Under the pieces are notes generated by a model. That model saw only the letters and a list, made by a program, of their open reading frames with translations, did no database searches and was not told where the DNA came from. From contig JAJFMO010000121.1 of NCBI GenBank assembly GCA_020697475.1, positions 1-9,217 of the forward strand: DNA of 9,217 nucleotides. Reading direction: 5' to 3'. Every line of letters starts with the position of its first letter. Position 1 is the stretch's first letter. Origin of the DNA: Paenibacillaceae bacterium. Lineage in GTDB: Bacteria; Bacillota; Bacilli; Paenibacillales; NBRC-103111. This document shows, piece after piece, positions 1 through 6,719 of this stretch. A program made the position numbers and the translations under genes.

Positions 1-25
1 TGAGTCAACTGACCCTTCTTAAACC

Positions 26-451
26 TTACACCTCAGCGCCATTGCCAGCGGCAAGCAGCGATTTGGCGCAATATTCAATCACGTCGCTGCGCCGTACGAT
101 GCCGATGAACTTCTCCATATCGTCGATCACAGGTACGAAATTTTGATTTTTAATGAGCCCGATCAGCTGCTCCATGCTGGAATTAATGCTGACCGGCGTA
201 TTGGTCATGCGAAGCGGCACCTCGGCGAGCGAATGCCGATGGGCGTTCTCGAACGAGATGCCGTTGCGCCCTTTCAGAAACCACAGCAAATCTCCTTCGG
301 TTACCGTCCCCACATATTTGCCGTCCTCGGATAATATCGGTACGGCCGTATATCGATGAAACTCCATTTTCTCCAGCGTTTGTCTTAATGTCGCCTGCTT
401 GGTCAAGCACACGACGTCTTGCTTCGGGTACAGAAAGAAAGCTATATTCAT
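26..451 (-). CDS. Two-CBS-domain protein, 141 aa
   Basis: This is a small protein made almost only of a tandem pair of CBS domains (Bateman module). Repeat 1 is roughly residues 11-60, with the typical segments HRYTAVPIL, GKYVGTVTEGDLL. Repeat 2 is about 80-128, with NQNFVPVIDDMEKFIGIVRRSDVIEY. Such modules usually bind adenine nucleotides or similar ligands and act as energy or second-messenger sensors. The ligand and partner cannot be read from the sequence, and there is no catalytic domain. I chose the ATG at 451 over an in-frame GTG at 460. An AAAGGAG ribosome site (466-460 on the minus strand) sits 8 nt upstream of the ATG and overlaps the GTG. It lies 66 bp downstream of the sensor kinase on the same strand, possibly in one operon. 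It is not clearly DarB/CbpB (YkuL), whose N-terminus differs as I remember it. Confidence 0.88.
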   Translation of the reverse strand: MNIAFFLYPKQDVVCLTKQATLRQTLEKMEFHRYTAVPILSEDGKYVGTVTEGDLLWFLKGRNGISFENAHRHSLAEVPLRMTNTPVSINSSMEQLIGLIKNQNFVPVIDDMEKFIGIVRRSDVIEYCAKSLLAAGNGAEV

Positions 452-484
452 TTGCGGCACTCCTTTGGTTGCTCCTCCACTTCT

Positions 485-493
485 ATTCTATCA
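485..493 (-). promoter_or_regulatory. Possible extended -10 promoter for the CBS gene
   Basis: Reading leftward, TGaTAGAAT (TG at 493-492, hexamer 490-485) is an extended -10 motif about 34 nt upstream of the ATG at 451. A TATAAT also occurs at 513-508, without a good -35. No clear -35 sits 17 nt before either. This is a weak prediction; the CBS gene may simply be read from the upstream kinase. Confidence 0.28.
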
Positions 494-517
494 GAAAGCC
501 AAGCCCGATTATACCGC

Positions 518-2119
518 TCAAGAGATGGGAATCGCCGCAGAGTGCTCGACCGCCAAAGGAAATGTAACCATAAATCCGGTGCCGACATCCGGTGTGCTCT
601 CGACTTCCATCACCCCGCCGTGATCTTGCACGATTTTCTGACAGATCGGAAGCCCTAGACCGGTTCCGTCCTCTTTAGACGTGTAGAACGGGTCGAATAT
701 TTTTGCCAATTCTTCACGAGAAATGCCTTTGCCGTTGTCCTTCACCAGAATCGAACAATGGGACCCCGAAGTGCTGATCTCGATTTGCAGCAAACCGTTG
801 CGCTCCATCGCATCGAAAGCATTTTTCACCAGATTAAGCAGCAGTTGAATGAATTTGTCTTGATCCATCTTGATTGGTATCGGGGCTTGCGGGGGATCAA
901 ACTCGACGATATGCCCCAGGCGAATCGCCTCGGATTCCATCAGTGAGATGACTCTTCGGATACAGTCTTGAACGGGTTGAATTTTGAATTGGGAAGCGTG
1001 AGGTTTGGAAAATTGGAGGAATTCCACGGTCAGCTCGCTCATTCGCGAGATTTCGTCCATGATCAGCGGGTACCATTGTTCGACGCGATAGCCGTTCGCT
1101 TTGGACAACTGCATAAACCCTTTGATCGCGGTTAACGGGTTACGGATTTCATGAGCCATGCCCGAAGCCAGTTCACCGACGATCTTCAGCTTCTCCGCGC
1201 GGAAAATATTCTCTTCCTTCTTGAGCCAATGCACTCTTTTCATATCAAACAAATGTTTCTCCGCCGTCAAAATCAAATCGTCTTTCGTCGCTGCATCTTC
1301 GGGAAATGAAGCCATACCGTACGTGAACGGAATGCCGAGCAAGCTCGGAAGATCGTGATCCAACCGTTGGCACAACGCCTCCATCGTTACCTTCATTCGT
1401 TTCTTGTCCATTACGACCGCAAATTCGTCCCCACCGTACCGGGCGAAAATCAGCGATTCCGGGAACGATACTTTCAGCAGCCCCGCCATTTGCTTCAGAA
1501 TCTGATCGCCTTCCTGAAACCCTTTGGCATCGTTCATCGATTTCAGATCGGTGCAATCGAGCAGCATCAACACAGTCGAAGTGCCTGACTCGATCAGATC
1601 GTTCATATTGCGATGGAACGCTTCGAAATTGAGCAAGTCGGTCAGCCTGTCGTGCGTGGCCAGATGTGTTTTCTCCCGATCCAGCAGCATATTCTGCCTT
1701 TTGGATAGTTGAATTTCCTTCATGATCAGGGCGATCGCCGTAAAAATAATCAAATAGAGCACGGTCATGAGATAGGTGTGTATAGAAGTGGGAGAGGAAA
1801 AAATGGTTATCGTTGAACATATAATCGCGCAAGCAACCAGCGTAGTATAGGAACGCAGTTTGTCATAGGTAGGGAGGAAATTTTCTCCAGTGATCGCAAG
1901 GTACAAGGGGATGCACCAGCCCGTGCCGACATCCCATGAGAATACGGCCAGACAAATCAATTGCCCGACAAGCCATACCCAATGAGTACCCAGCATACGG
2001 AAGACAATGATGCCGACCGCAGAGGTGGACAAAATCCAAATTTGATCGTCCGGGTTAATGTACACGGTAATGGCGGCGATGTAGATTGTCAGAACGGGAA
2101 TAATGTACCGGAAGCTCAA
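518..2119 (-). CDS. Membrane GGDEF-histidine kinase hybrid sensor, 533 aa
   Basis: This is a sensor kinase with an unusual domain order. Residues 1-135 hold about five or six hydrophobic helices. A GGDEF domain follows at about 155-300: it starts HDRLTDLLN, has the metal/GTP residues D188 and N196-D197, and the signature GGDEF at 229-233. Then come a HisKA domain with the phospho-acceptor H323 (MAHEIRNPLTAIKG) and a HATPase_c domain. In the latter, the N-box holds N433, the G1 box is DNGKG at 461-465, the F box is FDPFYTS, and the G2 box is GTGLGL at 485-490. The kinase half resembles Bacillales sporulation-type kinases. No response regulator is adjacent. The RxxD inhibitory site expected before GGDEF is absent (FPES instead). 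The start is TTG, chosen because GGGAGG lies 7-8 nt upstream and the first helix begins directly after it. Kinase activity is very likely; cyclase activity is possible but unproven. Confidence 0.92.
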   Translation of the reverse strand: MSFRYIIPVLTIYIAAITVYINPDDQIWILSTSAVGIIVFRMLGTHWVWLVGQLICLAVFSWDVGTGWCIPLYLAITGENFLPTYDKLRSYTTLVACAIICSTITIFSSPTSIHTYLMTVLYLIIFTAIALIMKEIQLSKRQNMLLDREKTHLATHDRLTDLLNFEAFHRNMNDLIESGTSTVLMLLDCTDLKSMNDAKGFQEGDQILKQMAGLLKVSFPESLIFARYGGDEFAVVMDKKRMKVTMEALCQRLDHDLPSLLGIPFTYGMASFPEDAATKDDLILTAEKHLFDMKRVHWLKKEENIFRAEKLKIVGELASGMAHEIRNPLTAIKGFMQLSKANGYRVEQWYPLIMDEISRMSELTVEFLQFSKPHASQFKIQPVQDCIRRVISLMESEAIRLGHIVEFDPPQAPIPIKMDQDKFIQLLLNLVKNAFDAMERNGLLQIEISTSGSHCSILVKDNGKGISREELAKIFDPFYTSKEDGTGLGLPICQKIVQDHGGVMEVESTPDVGTGFMVTFPLAVEHSAAIPIS

Positions 2120-2175
2120 CGAAACCCCTCCCTAGCGGAAATGGCCGAAGAAGCGAACAGGCCATAGGCCATGCG

Positions 2176-2919
2176 TCAGGCAAAATTGTATATTTGGTCC
2201 TGGATCAGAAAAGTCATCAAGCCCGTCTTACCGATAAAATCCTCCATCTCGTCGTTATAATGCATCAAATACACGGCGCGCTGGATTTCATCTGGCAATG
2301 TAAGCAAGTTGTCCAGGGTAGCGTGAACCGTCTCGGGACCTATCAACTGGCAATCGTGCAACAAATATTTACACTGACGCTTGTAGAAGGCCATGTCAAT
2401 CAAAGCGCGGTCGAACTGTACGTCGGCGCTGTAGAACAAATGATCGTTGACAAACAGCGAATAGCTGGGTTTGCCGGGGATATGCAGCGTCGGAATCACT
2501 TCGATTCGAAAGCCTTCGTTCAATTGAATCGGCGTATGATCCGGAATGGCTACGACGTGATAATAGCTTTCAAGGCTATTCAGTCCCTGTCCGGGATCCG
2601 ACAATCCGCCCTTCAATGAATGTTCCCAGATCGGTTCGATGAGCGCCTCCGGCAAGTACAGGGTCGGCTTCTTGCGAAATACATATTTCATCTGCAGTGC
2701 GTATTCTTCCAAACCGCCAATATGGTCCGCATGCAAATGGGTGATCAAGACGCCGTGAAAATGGTCAAGAGGGATACCCAGCCTGTGAAGGGAGCGAGGG
2801 GCGGTCACTCCGCAATCGATGAGCAGGCGATATGAATTGCAAGTGACGATCGCACTGTTGTTGTCGTATTTTTTGCCGAACATGGTGCCTGTCCCTATCA
2901 TTTGAATGCGGACGGTCAT
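2176..2919 (-). CDS. MBL-fold metallo-hydrolase, 247 aa
   Basis: This is a metallo-beta-lactamase-fold hydrolase. The signature THLHADHIGG gives H61, H63, D65 and H66. Further likely metal ligands are H146 (TLHIPG), D166 (SADVQFD) and H220 (LMHYND), which is a full binuclear site. The N-terminus (IQMIGTGTMFGKKYDNNS) resembles the RNase Z/phosphodiesterase branch of the superfamily. At 247 residues it is shorter than RNase Z, and I see no long exosite insertion, so tRNA processing is unlikely. The substrate is unknown; a phosphodiester or a small ester is possible. The ATG at 2919 was chosen because GGAGG sits 6 nt upstream. The frame stays open to 2997, but that extension covers the predicted promoter. 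The gene lies 56 bp upstream of the GGDEF-kinase, probably in the same transcription unit. No signal peptide was seen, so it is probably cytoplasmic. Confidence 0.9.
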   Translation of the reverse strand: MTVRIQMIGTGTMFGKKYDNNSAIVTCNSYRLLIDCGVTAPRSLHRLGIPLDHFHGVLITHLHADHIGGLEEYALQMKYVFRKKPTLYLPEALIEPIWEHSLKGGLSDPGQGLNSLESYYHVVAIPDHTPIQLNEGFRIEVIPTLHIPGKPSYSLFVNDHLFYSADVQFDRALIDMAFYKRQCKYLLHDCQLIGPETVHATLDNLLTLPDEIQRAVYLMHYNDEMEDFIGKTGLMTFLIQDQIYNFA

Positions 2920-2950
2920 GTGATTCCTCCGGTTCATATGCTCTCTACCT

Positions 2951-2959
2951 AATGTAGCA
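2951..2959 (-). promoter_or_regulatory. Likely extended -10 promoter for the MBL gene
   Basis: Leftward reading gives TGcTACATT (TG at 2959-2958, hexamer 2956-2951), a SigA extended -10 element. The region 17 nt further upstream is only AT-rich (TTTTAT) and is not a good -35. Transcription would begin near 2944, giving a leader of about 25 nt that includes the GGAGG site before the ATG at 2919. It is the best candidate start for the MBL, kinase and CBS run. Confidence 0.38.
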
Positions 2960-3119
2960 GAAATCTTCGTTGGATAAAAGTAGAAGATAGTTATCACTCG
3001 ATAAACGCAAGGATGAATAGATCAAAAGACCTATTTCGAAGCATGGCGTACTTTTTGCACCCTTTGCCGGAACGGTGAATACGATGGGGTATTCCATAAT
3101 CGGAGAGGTGCTGATCCGT

Positions 3120-3311
3120 ATGGCCAAAACTGTGAAGAAGTTCGCCGCTTCAAGTAAAAACCGCCATGAGTTCGACATGAAGGTCGTCACTTCGGACGTG
3201 TGTGAAGTATGCAAGCAACAATGCGCCAGAGGAATCCGCTATATGAGACATATGTCCGAACCGGGGGCATCGGGCAACGGTGTGCCGTGCATACTTACGA
3301 AAGGCAAGTGA
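3120..3311 (+). CDS. Small four-cysteine protein of unknown function, 63 aa
   Basis: I do not recognise a named family, but the sequence looks like a real conserved small protein rather than a chance frame. Residues 1-20 are basic (MAKTVKKFAASSKNRHEFDM). The core has four cysteines, C28, C31, C35 and C57, spaced CX2CX3CX21C, and the frame ends with basic TKGK. This spacing could bind zinc or an Fe-S cluster. There is no signal peptide or membrane helix. I chose the ATG at 3120, with GGAGAGG 11 nt upstream. In-frame GTG codons at 3108 and 3075 are possible starts, but no ribosome site is well placed for them. It converges on fdhD, with 41 bp between the stops, and is divergent from the MBL gene. 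I found no strong promoter; a weak TTGCAC at 3055 is the best -35 candidate. Confidence 0.7.
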   Translation: MAKTVKKFAASSKNRHEFDMKVVTSDVCEVCKQQCARGIRYMRHMSEPGASGNGVPCILTKGK

Positions 3312-3345
3312 CGGTTTTGCTGAGTCGGTTGGACTGAGTAACCGT
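3311..3345. terminator. Weak possible bidirectional terminator
   Basis: Between the converging small gene and fdhD, ACGGTT (3311-3316) pairs with AACCGT (3340-3345). An inner AGTC/GACT stem closes a GGTTG loop. The stem is interrupted and no T-tract flanks it on either side, so this may be only a weak hairpin. It is listed because the position is right for a shared terminator. Confidence 0.22.
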
Positions 3346-3352
3346 GAACGAT

Positions 3353-4156
3353 TCAGGGCCGACTGCCGGCGATTCTCTGCGGATGGGTGTAAATATTCAT
3401 CCTGTTGCCCCGGATGAAGCCGACGGCGGTCAAGCCCAGTTCTTCCGCCAGCTGCAAGGCGAGCTCGGTCGGCGCCGATTTGGACAGCAAGATGGAAGCG
3501 CCGATCTTTGCGGCTTTGAGCACGACTTCGGAGGAGAGGCGTCCGCTGAACGCGAGCACCGCCTCTTTCGTGTCGATCGACTCCATCAAGCAATATCCAT
3601 GAACTTTATCGAGCGCATTATGTCGGCCAATATCGGTATATAAGCATTGCAGCGCATCTGCAAGAAAGAGGGCGGCGTTATGGACGCCACCGGTTTCCTG
3701 GTGGACAAGCGATCCGGACTGCAGGCGCTGCATGTAGTCGAAGCATAGCTCCGGTTTTATACAAAGATCGGAATCGATTTCTTTCGCCGTACGGGCGTCG
3801 TTCATCAAATAAATCGATTGCCTGCTCTTGCCGCAGCAGGAAGCGAGCCGACGCTTGACGAATTGCGCCGGGTCGAGCGGCAGCTCGCGATGAAGATCGA
3901 CGAACGCCAAGCCGTGTTGTTCGTCGATCAGCAGTTGGCGAATGTCTTCATATCGATCGATGACCCCTTCGGTGGCGAGAAAGCCTGTGACCAGTTCCTC
4001 CATATCCGTAGGCGTGCATACGGTTGTCGCGAATTCCCGTTCATTGACGTAGATCGTCAAGGGGAATTCCAAAGCGATTTCATCCGAAATTTGTGCAAAA
4101 TGAGTCCCGTCGTACGTCAATACGGCCCGCGACGTCTTGCTTGCCGAAGTTTTCAC
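3353..4156 (-). CDS. fdhD: Formate dehydrogenase accessory sulfurtransferase FdhD, 267 aa
   Basis: FdhD passes sulfur from a cysteine desulfurase to the molybdenum cofactor of formate-dehydrogenase-type enzymes, a step needed for their activity. Family marks are DEIALEFPLTIYVN near the N-terminus, the cysteine motif SCCGKS (C107, C108), ETGGVHNAALF at 154-164, DIGRHNALDKV at 175-185, and a C-terminal part with SGRLSSEVVLKAAKIG and SAPTELA. The essential E. coli cysteines lie in a CxxC loop; here the loop is CCGKS, so C107 or C108 should carry the sulfur. Length matches the family (about 260-280). The start is GTG at 4156 with GGGAGG 8 nt upstream. The frame is open to 4243, but the likely promoter lies in that extension. 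It is divergent from the Mo oxidoreductase gene, its probable client. The protein is cytoplasmic. Confidence 0.96.
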   Translation of the reverse strand: MKTSASKTSRAVLTYDGTHFAQISDEIALEFPLTIYVNEREFATTVCTPTDMEELVTGFLATEGVIDRYEDIRQLLIDEQHGLAFVDLHRELPLDPAQFVKRRLASCCGKSRQSIYLMNDARTAKEIDSDLCIKPELCFDYMQRLQSGSLVHQETGGVHNAALFLADALQCLYTDIGRHNALDKVHGYCLMESIDTKEAVLAFSGRLSSEVVLKAAKIGASILLSKSAPTELALQLAEELGLTAVGFIRGNRMNIYTHPQRIAGSRP

Positions 4157-4182
4157 TTTTGCCACCTCCCACACTAAGGTAT

Positions 4183-4211
4183 AGTATAAAGAGAAAGCGT
4201 CATTCTGTGAA
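4183..4211 (-). promoter_or_regulatory. Strong SigA-type promoter of fdhD
   Basis: Leftward reading gives TTCACA (4211-4206), a 17-bp spacer and TATACT (4188-4183). Each box matches consensus at five of six bases and the spacing is ideal. The start site would be near 4176, 20 nt before the GTG of fdhD. The -35 box ends two bases before the GGGGGA ribosome site of the divergent oxidoreductase gene, so fdhD transcription starts inside the control region of its neighbour. On the plus strand the same stretch contains TATAGT (4180) and TATAAA (4185) but no good -35 for the rightward gene. Confidence 0.6.
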
Positions 4212-4225
4212 CGGGGGAATTTTTT

Positions 4226-6622
4226 ATGGGGAAAACAAAGCATACCGGGCCGATCAAATTGAATACTGCGCCGCGACCGTCGTTATGGGCCGACAAGCTG
4301 CCGCTCGGCCTCGGCAAAGTGAAACCGCATCACTTCCGCGATATGGCCAAAATCGCTTACGAGAATAAAGATCAACTGGCTTATGCGATGCGAATCTTGA
4401 CGAAGGGAGTTTGCGACGGATGCGCTCTAGGCGTGTCAGGGCTGCACGATCAGACGCTGACCGGTCCTCATCTGTGCATGACCCGGCTGAACGTGCTGCG
4501 GTTGAACACGATGCCGGCGATGGATGATCGGCTGCTCGAAGACGTCGAAGCGCTGCGCCGACTGGACAGCACCGCCTTGCGCAAGCTGGGGCGCATCCCG
4601 TATCCGCTCTCACGCAAGCCTGGAGAGAACAAGTTCACCCGGTTGTCCTGGGACGAAGCGCTGAACCGAATCGCAGCAAAAATTCGCGGCGTTGACCCGA
4701 AGCAGCTCGCCTTCTATTTGACCGCACGAGGCATCACCAACGAAGTGTATTACACCGGCTCGAAGATGGCCCGGTTCCTCGGTACGAACAATATCGACAA
4801 CGCTGCGCGTATCTGCCATTCCCCGAGCAAAACCGCGCTCAAGCGCTCGCTTGGCATCGGAGCTTCCAGCTGCAGCTACAAGGACTGGATCGGCACCGAC
4901 GTCCTCGTCTTCTGGGGCTCGTCGGCGGCGACGAATCAGCCGGTATCGACGAAATATATGTACGCAGCGAAGAAAGCCGGGACGAAGATCGTCATGATCA
5001 ACCCGTACCGCGAGCCGTCGATGGAAAATTACTGGATTCCTTCCGTCCCCGAAAGCGCGATGTTCGGCACAAAGCTCGTGTCCGACGTGTTCCAGGTTCA
5101 TATCGGCGGAGATATCGCTTTTGTTAACGGGGTGATCAAGCATTGGTTCGCGATGGAGGCAAAGGAACCCGGCTCCGCGCTCGACCTCGCTTTTCTAGCC
5201 CGCCACGCTGACGGTATTGACGCTCTCAAGGCACATGCGGAGGCGTTGGAGTGGGAGCAGCTGGAACAGTCGTCGGGCTTAAGCCGCGAACGGATGCTTG
5301 AATTCGCGCAGCTGTTGGCCGGCGCCAAGTCCGGCGTGTTCGTCTGGAGCATGGGGCTGACCCAGCATCGCTTCGGCAGCGACAACGTCTCCTCGGTTGC
5401 GAACTTGGCGATCTTGCGCGGGTTCTTCGGCCGCGAGCATTGCGGCGTCATGCCGATCCGCGGCCATAGCGGCGTGCAAGGCTCCGGCGAGATGGGCGCC
5501 GAACCGGGTACGTTGCCCGGAGGTGTGGCTATCACCCCGGAGACGCGGGAGAAGTTCACCGCCCGGTGGGGCTTCCCGATTCCGGAGTGGCCGGGTGACA
5601 TCGTCGGGGTGACGCTGGAGAACGCCTTGCTGCCGCAAGAGCACGAGCGACGAACCCGGGTGTTCTATACAAGCGGCGGCAACTTCCTGGAGACGATGCC
5701 CGATCCCGGACTTGTCAGGCGATGTTTGGAAAGCGTCGAGCTCAGAGTGCATCAAGATATTATTTTCAATACGTCCACGCTGCTCGACGCCAAGGAAGAA
5801 GTCATCGTCCTGCCGGCGATGACCCGCTACGAACAGCCGGGCGGCGGCACCTCGACCAGCACGGAGCGGATGGTCTATTTCAGCCCGGAAATTCCCGGAC
5901 CGCGCATTGCCGAAGCCCGCGCGGAGTGGGAAATATACGTGAACTTGGCGTCGCGGGTGTATCCAGAGCGCAAACATCTGATGCAGTTTGCGGACGCCCA
6001 GGCAATCCGCGACGAAATCGCCGTCGTCATCCCTTACTATGACGGAATTCAGCACCTGCGCAAATCCGGCGATGTGTTTCAGTGGGGCGGGGCGTGGCTG
6101 TGCGAGGACGGCGAATGCCCGACGGGCAACGGCAGGGCGCAATTGCTGCCGATCCAGCTGCCCGAACTGCGCAAGCCCGAAGGCCATTTCCATGTGACGA
6201 CACGGCGCGGCAAGCAGTTCAACTCGATGATTTACAACAATGTCGATCCGTTCAATAACGCCGATCGATACGACGTCTTGATCTCCGAGGAAGACGCCCG
6301 CGCGCTGGAAATTCGGCAAGAAGAAGCGATTGTTATCTACAATCGCCACGGCGTCTTTACCGGCCGGGCCAGATTGGCGCCGATCAAGCCGGGCAATATC
6401 GAGGTGCATTGGCCGGAAGGCAACGTCTTGATGCCTGCGGGCGTCTACGAGCCCCTGGCCGGCATTCCGGAGTATAATACGGCGGCAATTGTGGAACGGG
6501 CGGACACGTTCAATGCGCTCAAAGATACGAAATACGCCTTTAAGCGGATCGACGAGTTGGAAGCGGAAGAGGCAATGGAGGATGCGATGGAAGAGGGAGC
6601 GGCAGGAGCGGAGCGGGGCTAA
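4226..6622 (+). CDS. FdhF/YdeP-family molybdopterin oxidoreductase, 798 aa
   Basis: This is a large cytoplasmic Mo/W bis-MGD oxidoreductase related to the formate dehydrogenase alpha subunit. The N-terminal segment GVCDGCALG at 61-69, with HLCMTRLN further on (C63, C66, C84), is typical of the YdeP subfamily, and any [4Fe-4S] site is reduced compared with true FdhF. The metal-ligand position is C197 in ARICHSPS, where E. coli FdhF has selenocysteine in ARVUHGPS. Further marks are FWGSSAATNQP at 229-239, INPYREPS, RGHSGVQGSGEMG at 412-424 and YTSGGNFLETMP at 481-492. The C-terminal cofactor-binding domain starts near 655 and has FNSMIYNNVDPFN. The last 25 or so residues form an acidic, Ala/Glu-rich tail. 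There is no N-terminal ferredoxin-like extension as in B. subtilis YjgC/YrhE, and no partner redox subunit is adjacent. The start ATG has GGGGGA 7 nt upstream. Substrate is unknown; formate is possible, and fdhD next door fits. Confidence 0.93.
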   Translation: MGKTKHTGPIKLNTAPRPSLWADKLPLGLGKVKPHHFRDMAKIAYENKDQLAYAMRILTKGVCDGCALGVSGLHDQTLTGPHLCMTRLNVLRLNTMPAMDDRLLEDVEALRRLDSTALRKLGRIPYPLSRKPGENKFTRLSWDEALNRIAAKIRGVDPKQLAFYLTARGITNEVYYTGSKMARFLGTNNIDNAARICHSPSKTALKRSLGIGASSCSYKDWIGTDVLVFWGSSAATNQPVSTKYMYAAKKAGTKIVMINPYREPSMENYWIPSVPESAMFGTKLVSDVFQVHIGGDIAFVNGVIKHWFAMEAKEPGSALDLAFLARHADGIDALKAHAEALEWEQLEQSSGLSRERMLEFAQLLAGAKSGVFVWSMGLTQHRFGSDNVSSVANLAILRGFFGREHCGVMPIRGHSGVQGSGEMGAEPGTLPGGVAITPETREKFTARWGFPIPEWPGDIVGVTLENALLPQEHERRTRVFYTSGGNFLETMPDPGLVRRCLESVELRVHQDIIFNTSTLLDAKEEVIVLPAMTRYEQPGGGTSTSTERMVYFSPEIPGPRIAEARAEWEIYVNLASRVYPERKHLMQFADAQAIRDEIAVVIPYYDGIQHLRKSGDVFQWGGAWLCEDGECPTGNGRAQLLPIQLPELRKPEGHFHVTTRRGKQFNSMIYNNVDPFNNADRYDVLISEEDARALEIRQEEAIVIYNRHGVFTGRARLAPIKPGNIEVHWPEGNVLMPAGVYEPLAGIPEYNTAAIVERADTFNALKDTKYAFKRIDELEAEEAMEDAMEEGAAGAERG

Positions 6623-6666
6623 TGCGAGATTGAAGCGGTCTTGACATGGGGTCTATGGGAAACTGA

Positions 6667-6695
6667 GTGAAATGACTCCGCGGTCGTGCTATAAT
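6667..6695 (+). promoter_or_regulatory. Extended -10 promoter of the ccdC-hydrolase unit
   Basis: TGcTATAAT (TG at 6687-6688, perfect hexamer 6690-6695) is a consensus extended -10. GTGAAA at 6667-6672, 17 bp upstream, matches the -35 at four of six positions. The start site would be near 6702, about 18 nt before the ATG of ccdC, and the transcript would include the GGAGG site. This suggests ccdC is expressed separately from the oxidoreductase. Confidence 0.6.
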
Positions 6696-6719
6696 TGAGG
6701 CATTACATGGAGGTTTCCA

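Noticed and set aside
1245..1832. 195-codon frame on the minus strand in another frame of the kinase gene
   Set aside because: It overlaps the GGDEF domain coding in a shifted frame, is Arg/Ser-rich and shows no motif, so it is a shadow frame.
2141..2173. ATGGCC...GGCCAT inverted repeat with a GGCCATAGGCCAT direct repeat, between the MBL and kinase genes
   Set aside because: The stem is only 6 bp with a long loop and no T-tract, so a terminator cannot be supported.
2194..2619. Plus-strand frame of 141 codons opposite the MBL gene
   Set aside because: The MBL gene has a complete catalytic motif set on the other strand; the plus frame has no recognisable features.
5279..6409. Long antisense open frame (376 codons) under the Mo oxidoreductase
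   Set aside because: It lies wholly opposite a strongly supported gene and is rich in Arg, Ala and His as expected from reversed GC-rich codons. It has no recognisable domain.
6641..6646. Perfect TTGACA after the oxidoreductase stop
   Set aside because: No -10-like hexamer lies 15-19 bp downstream; the TATAAT at 6690 is 43 bp away.
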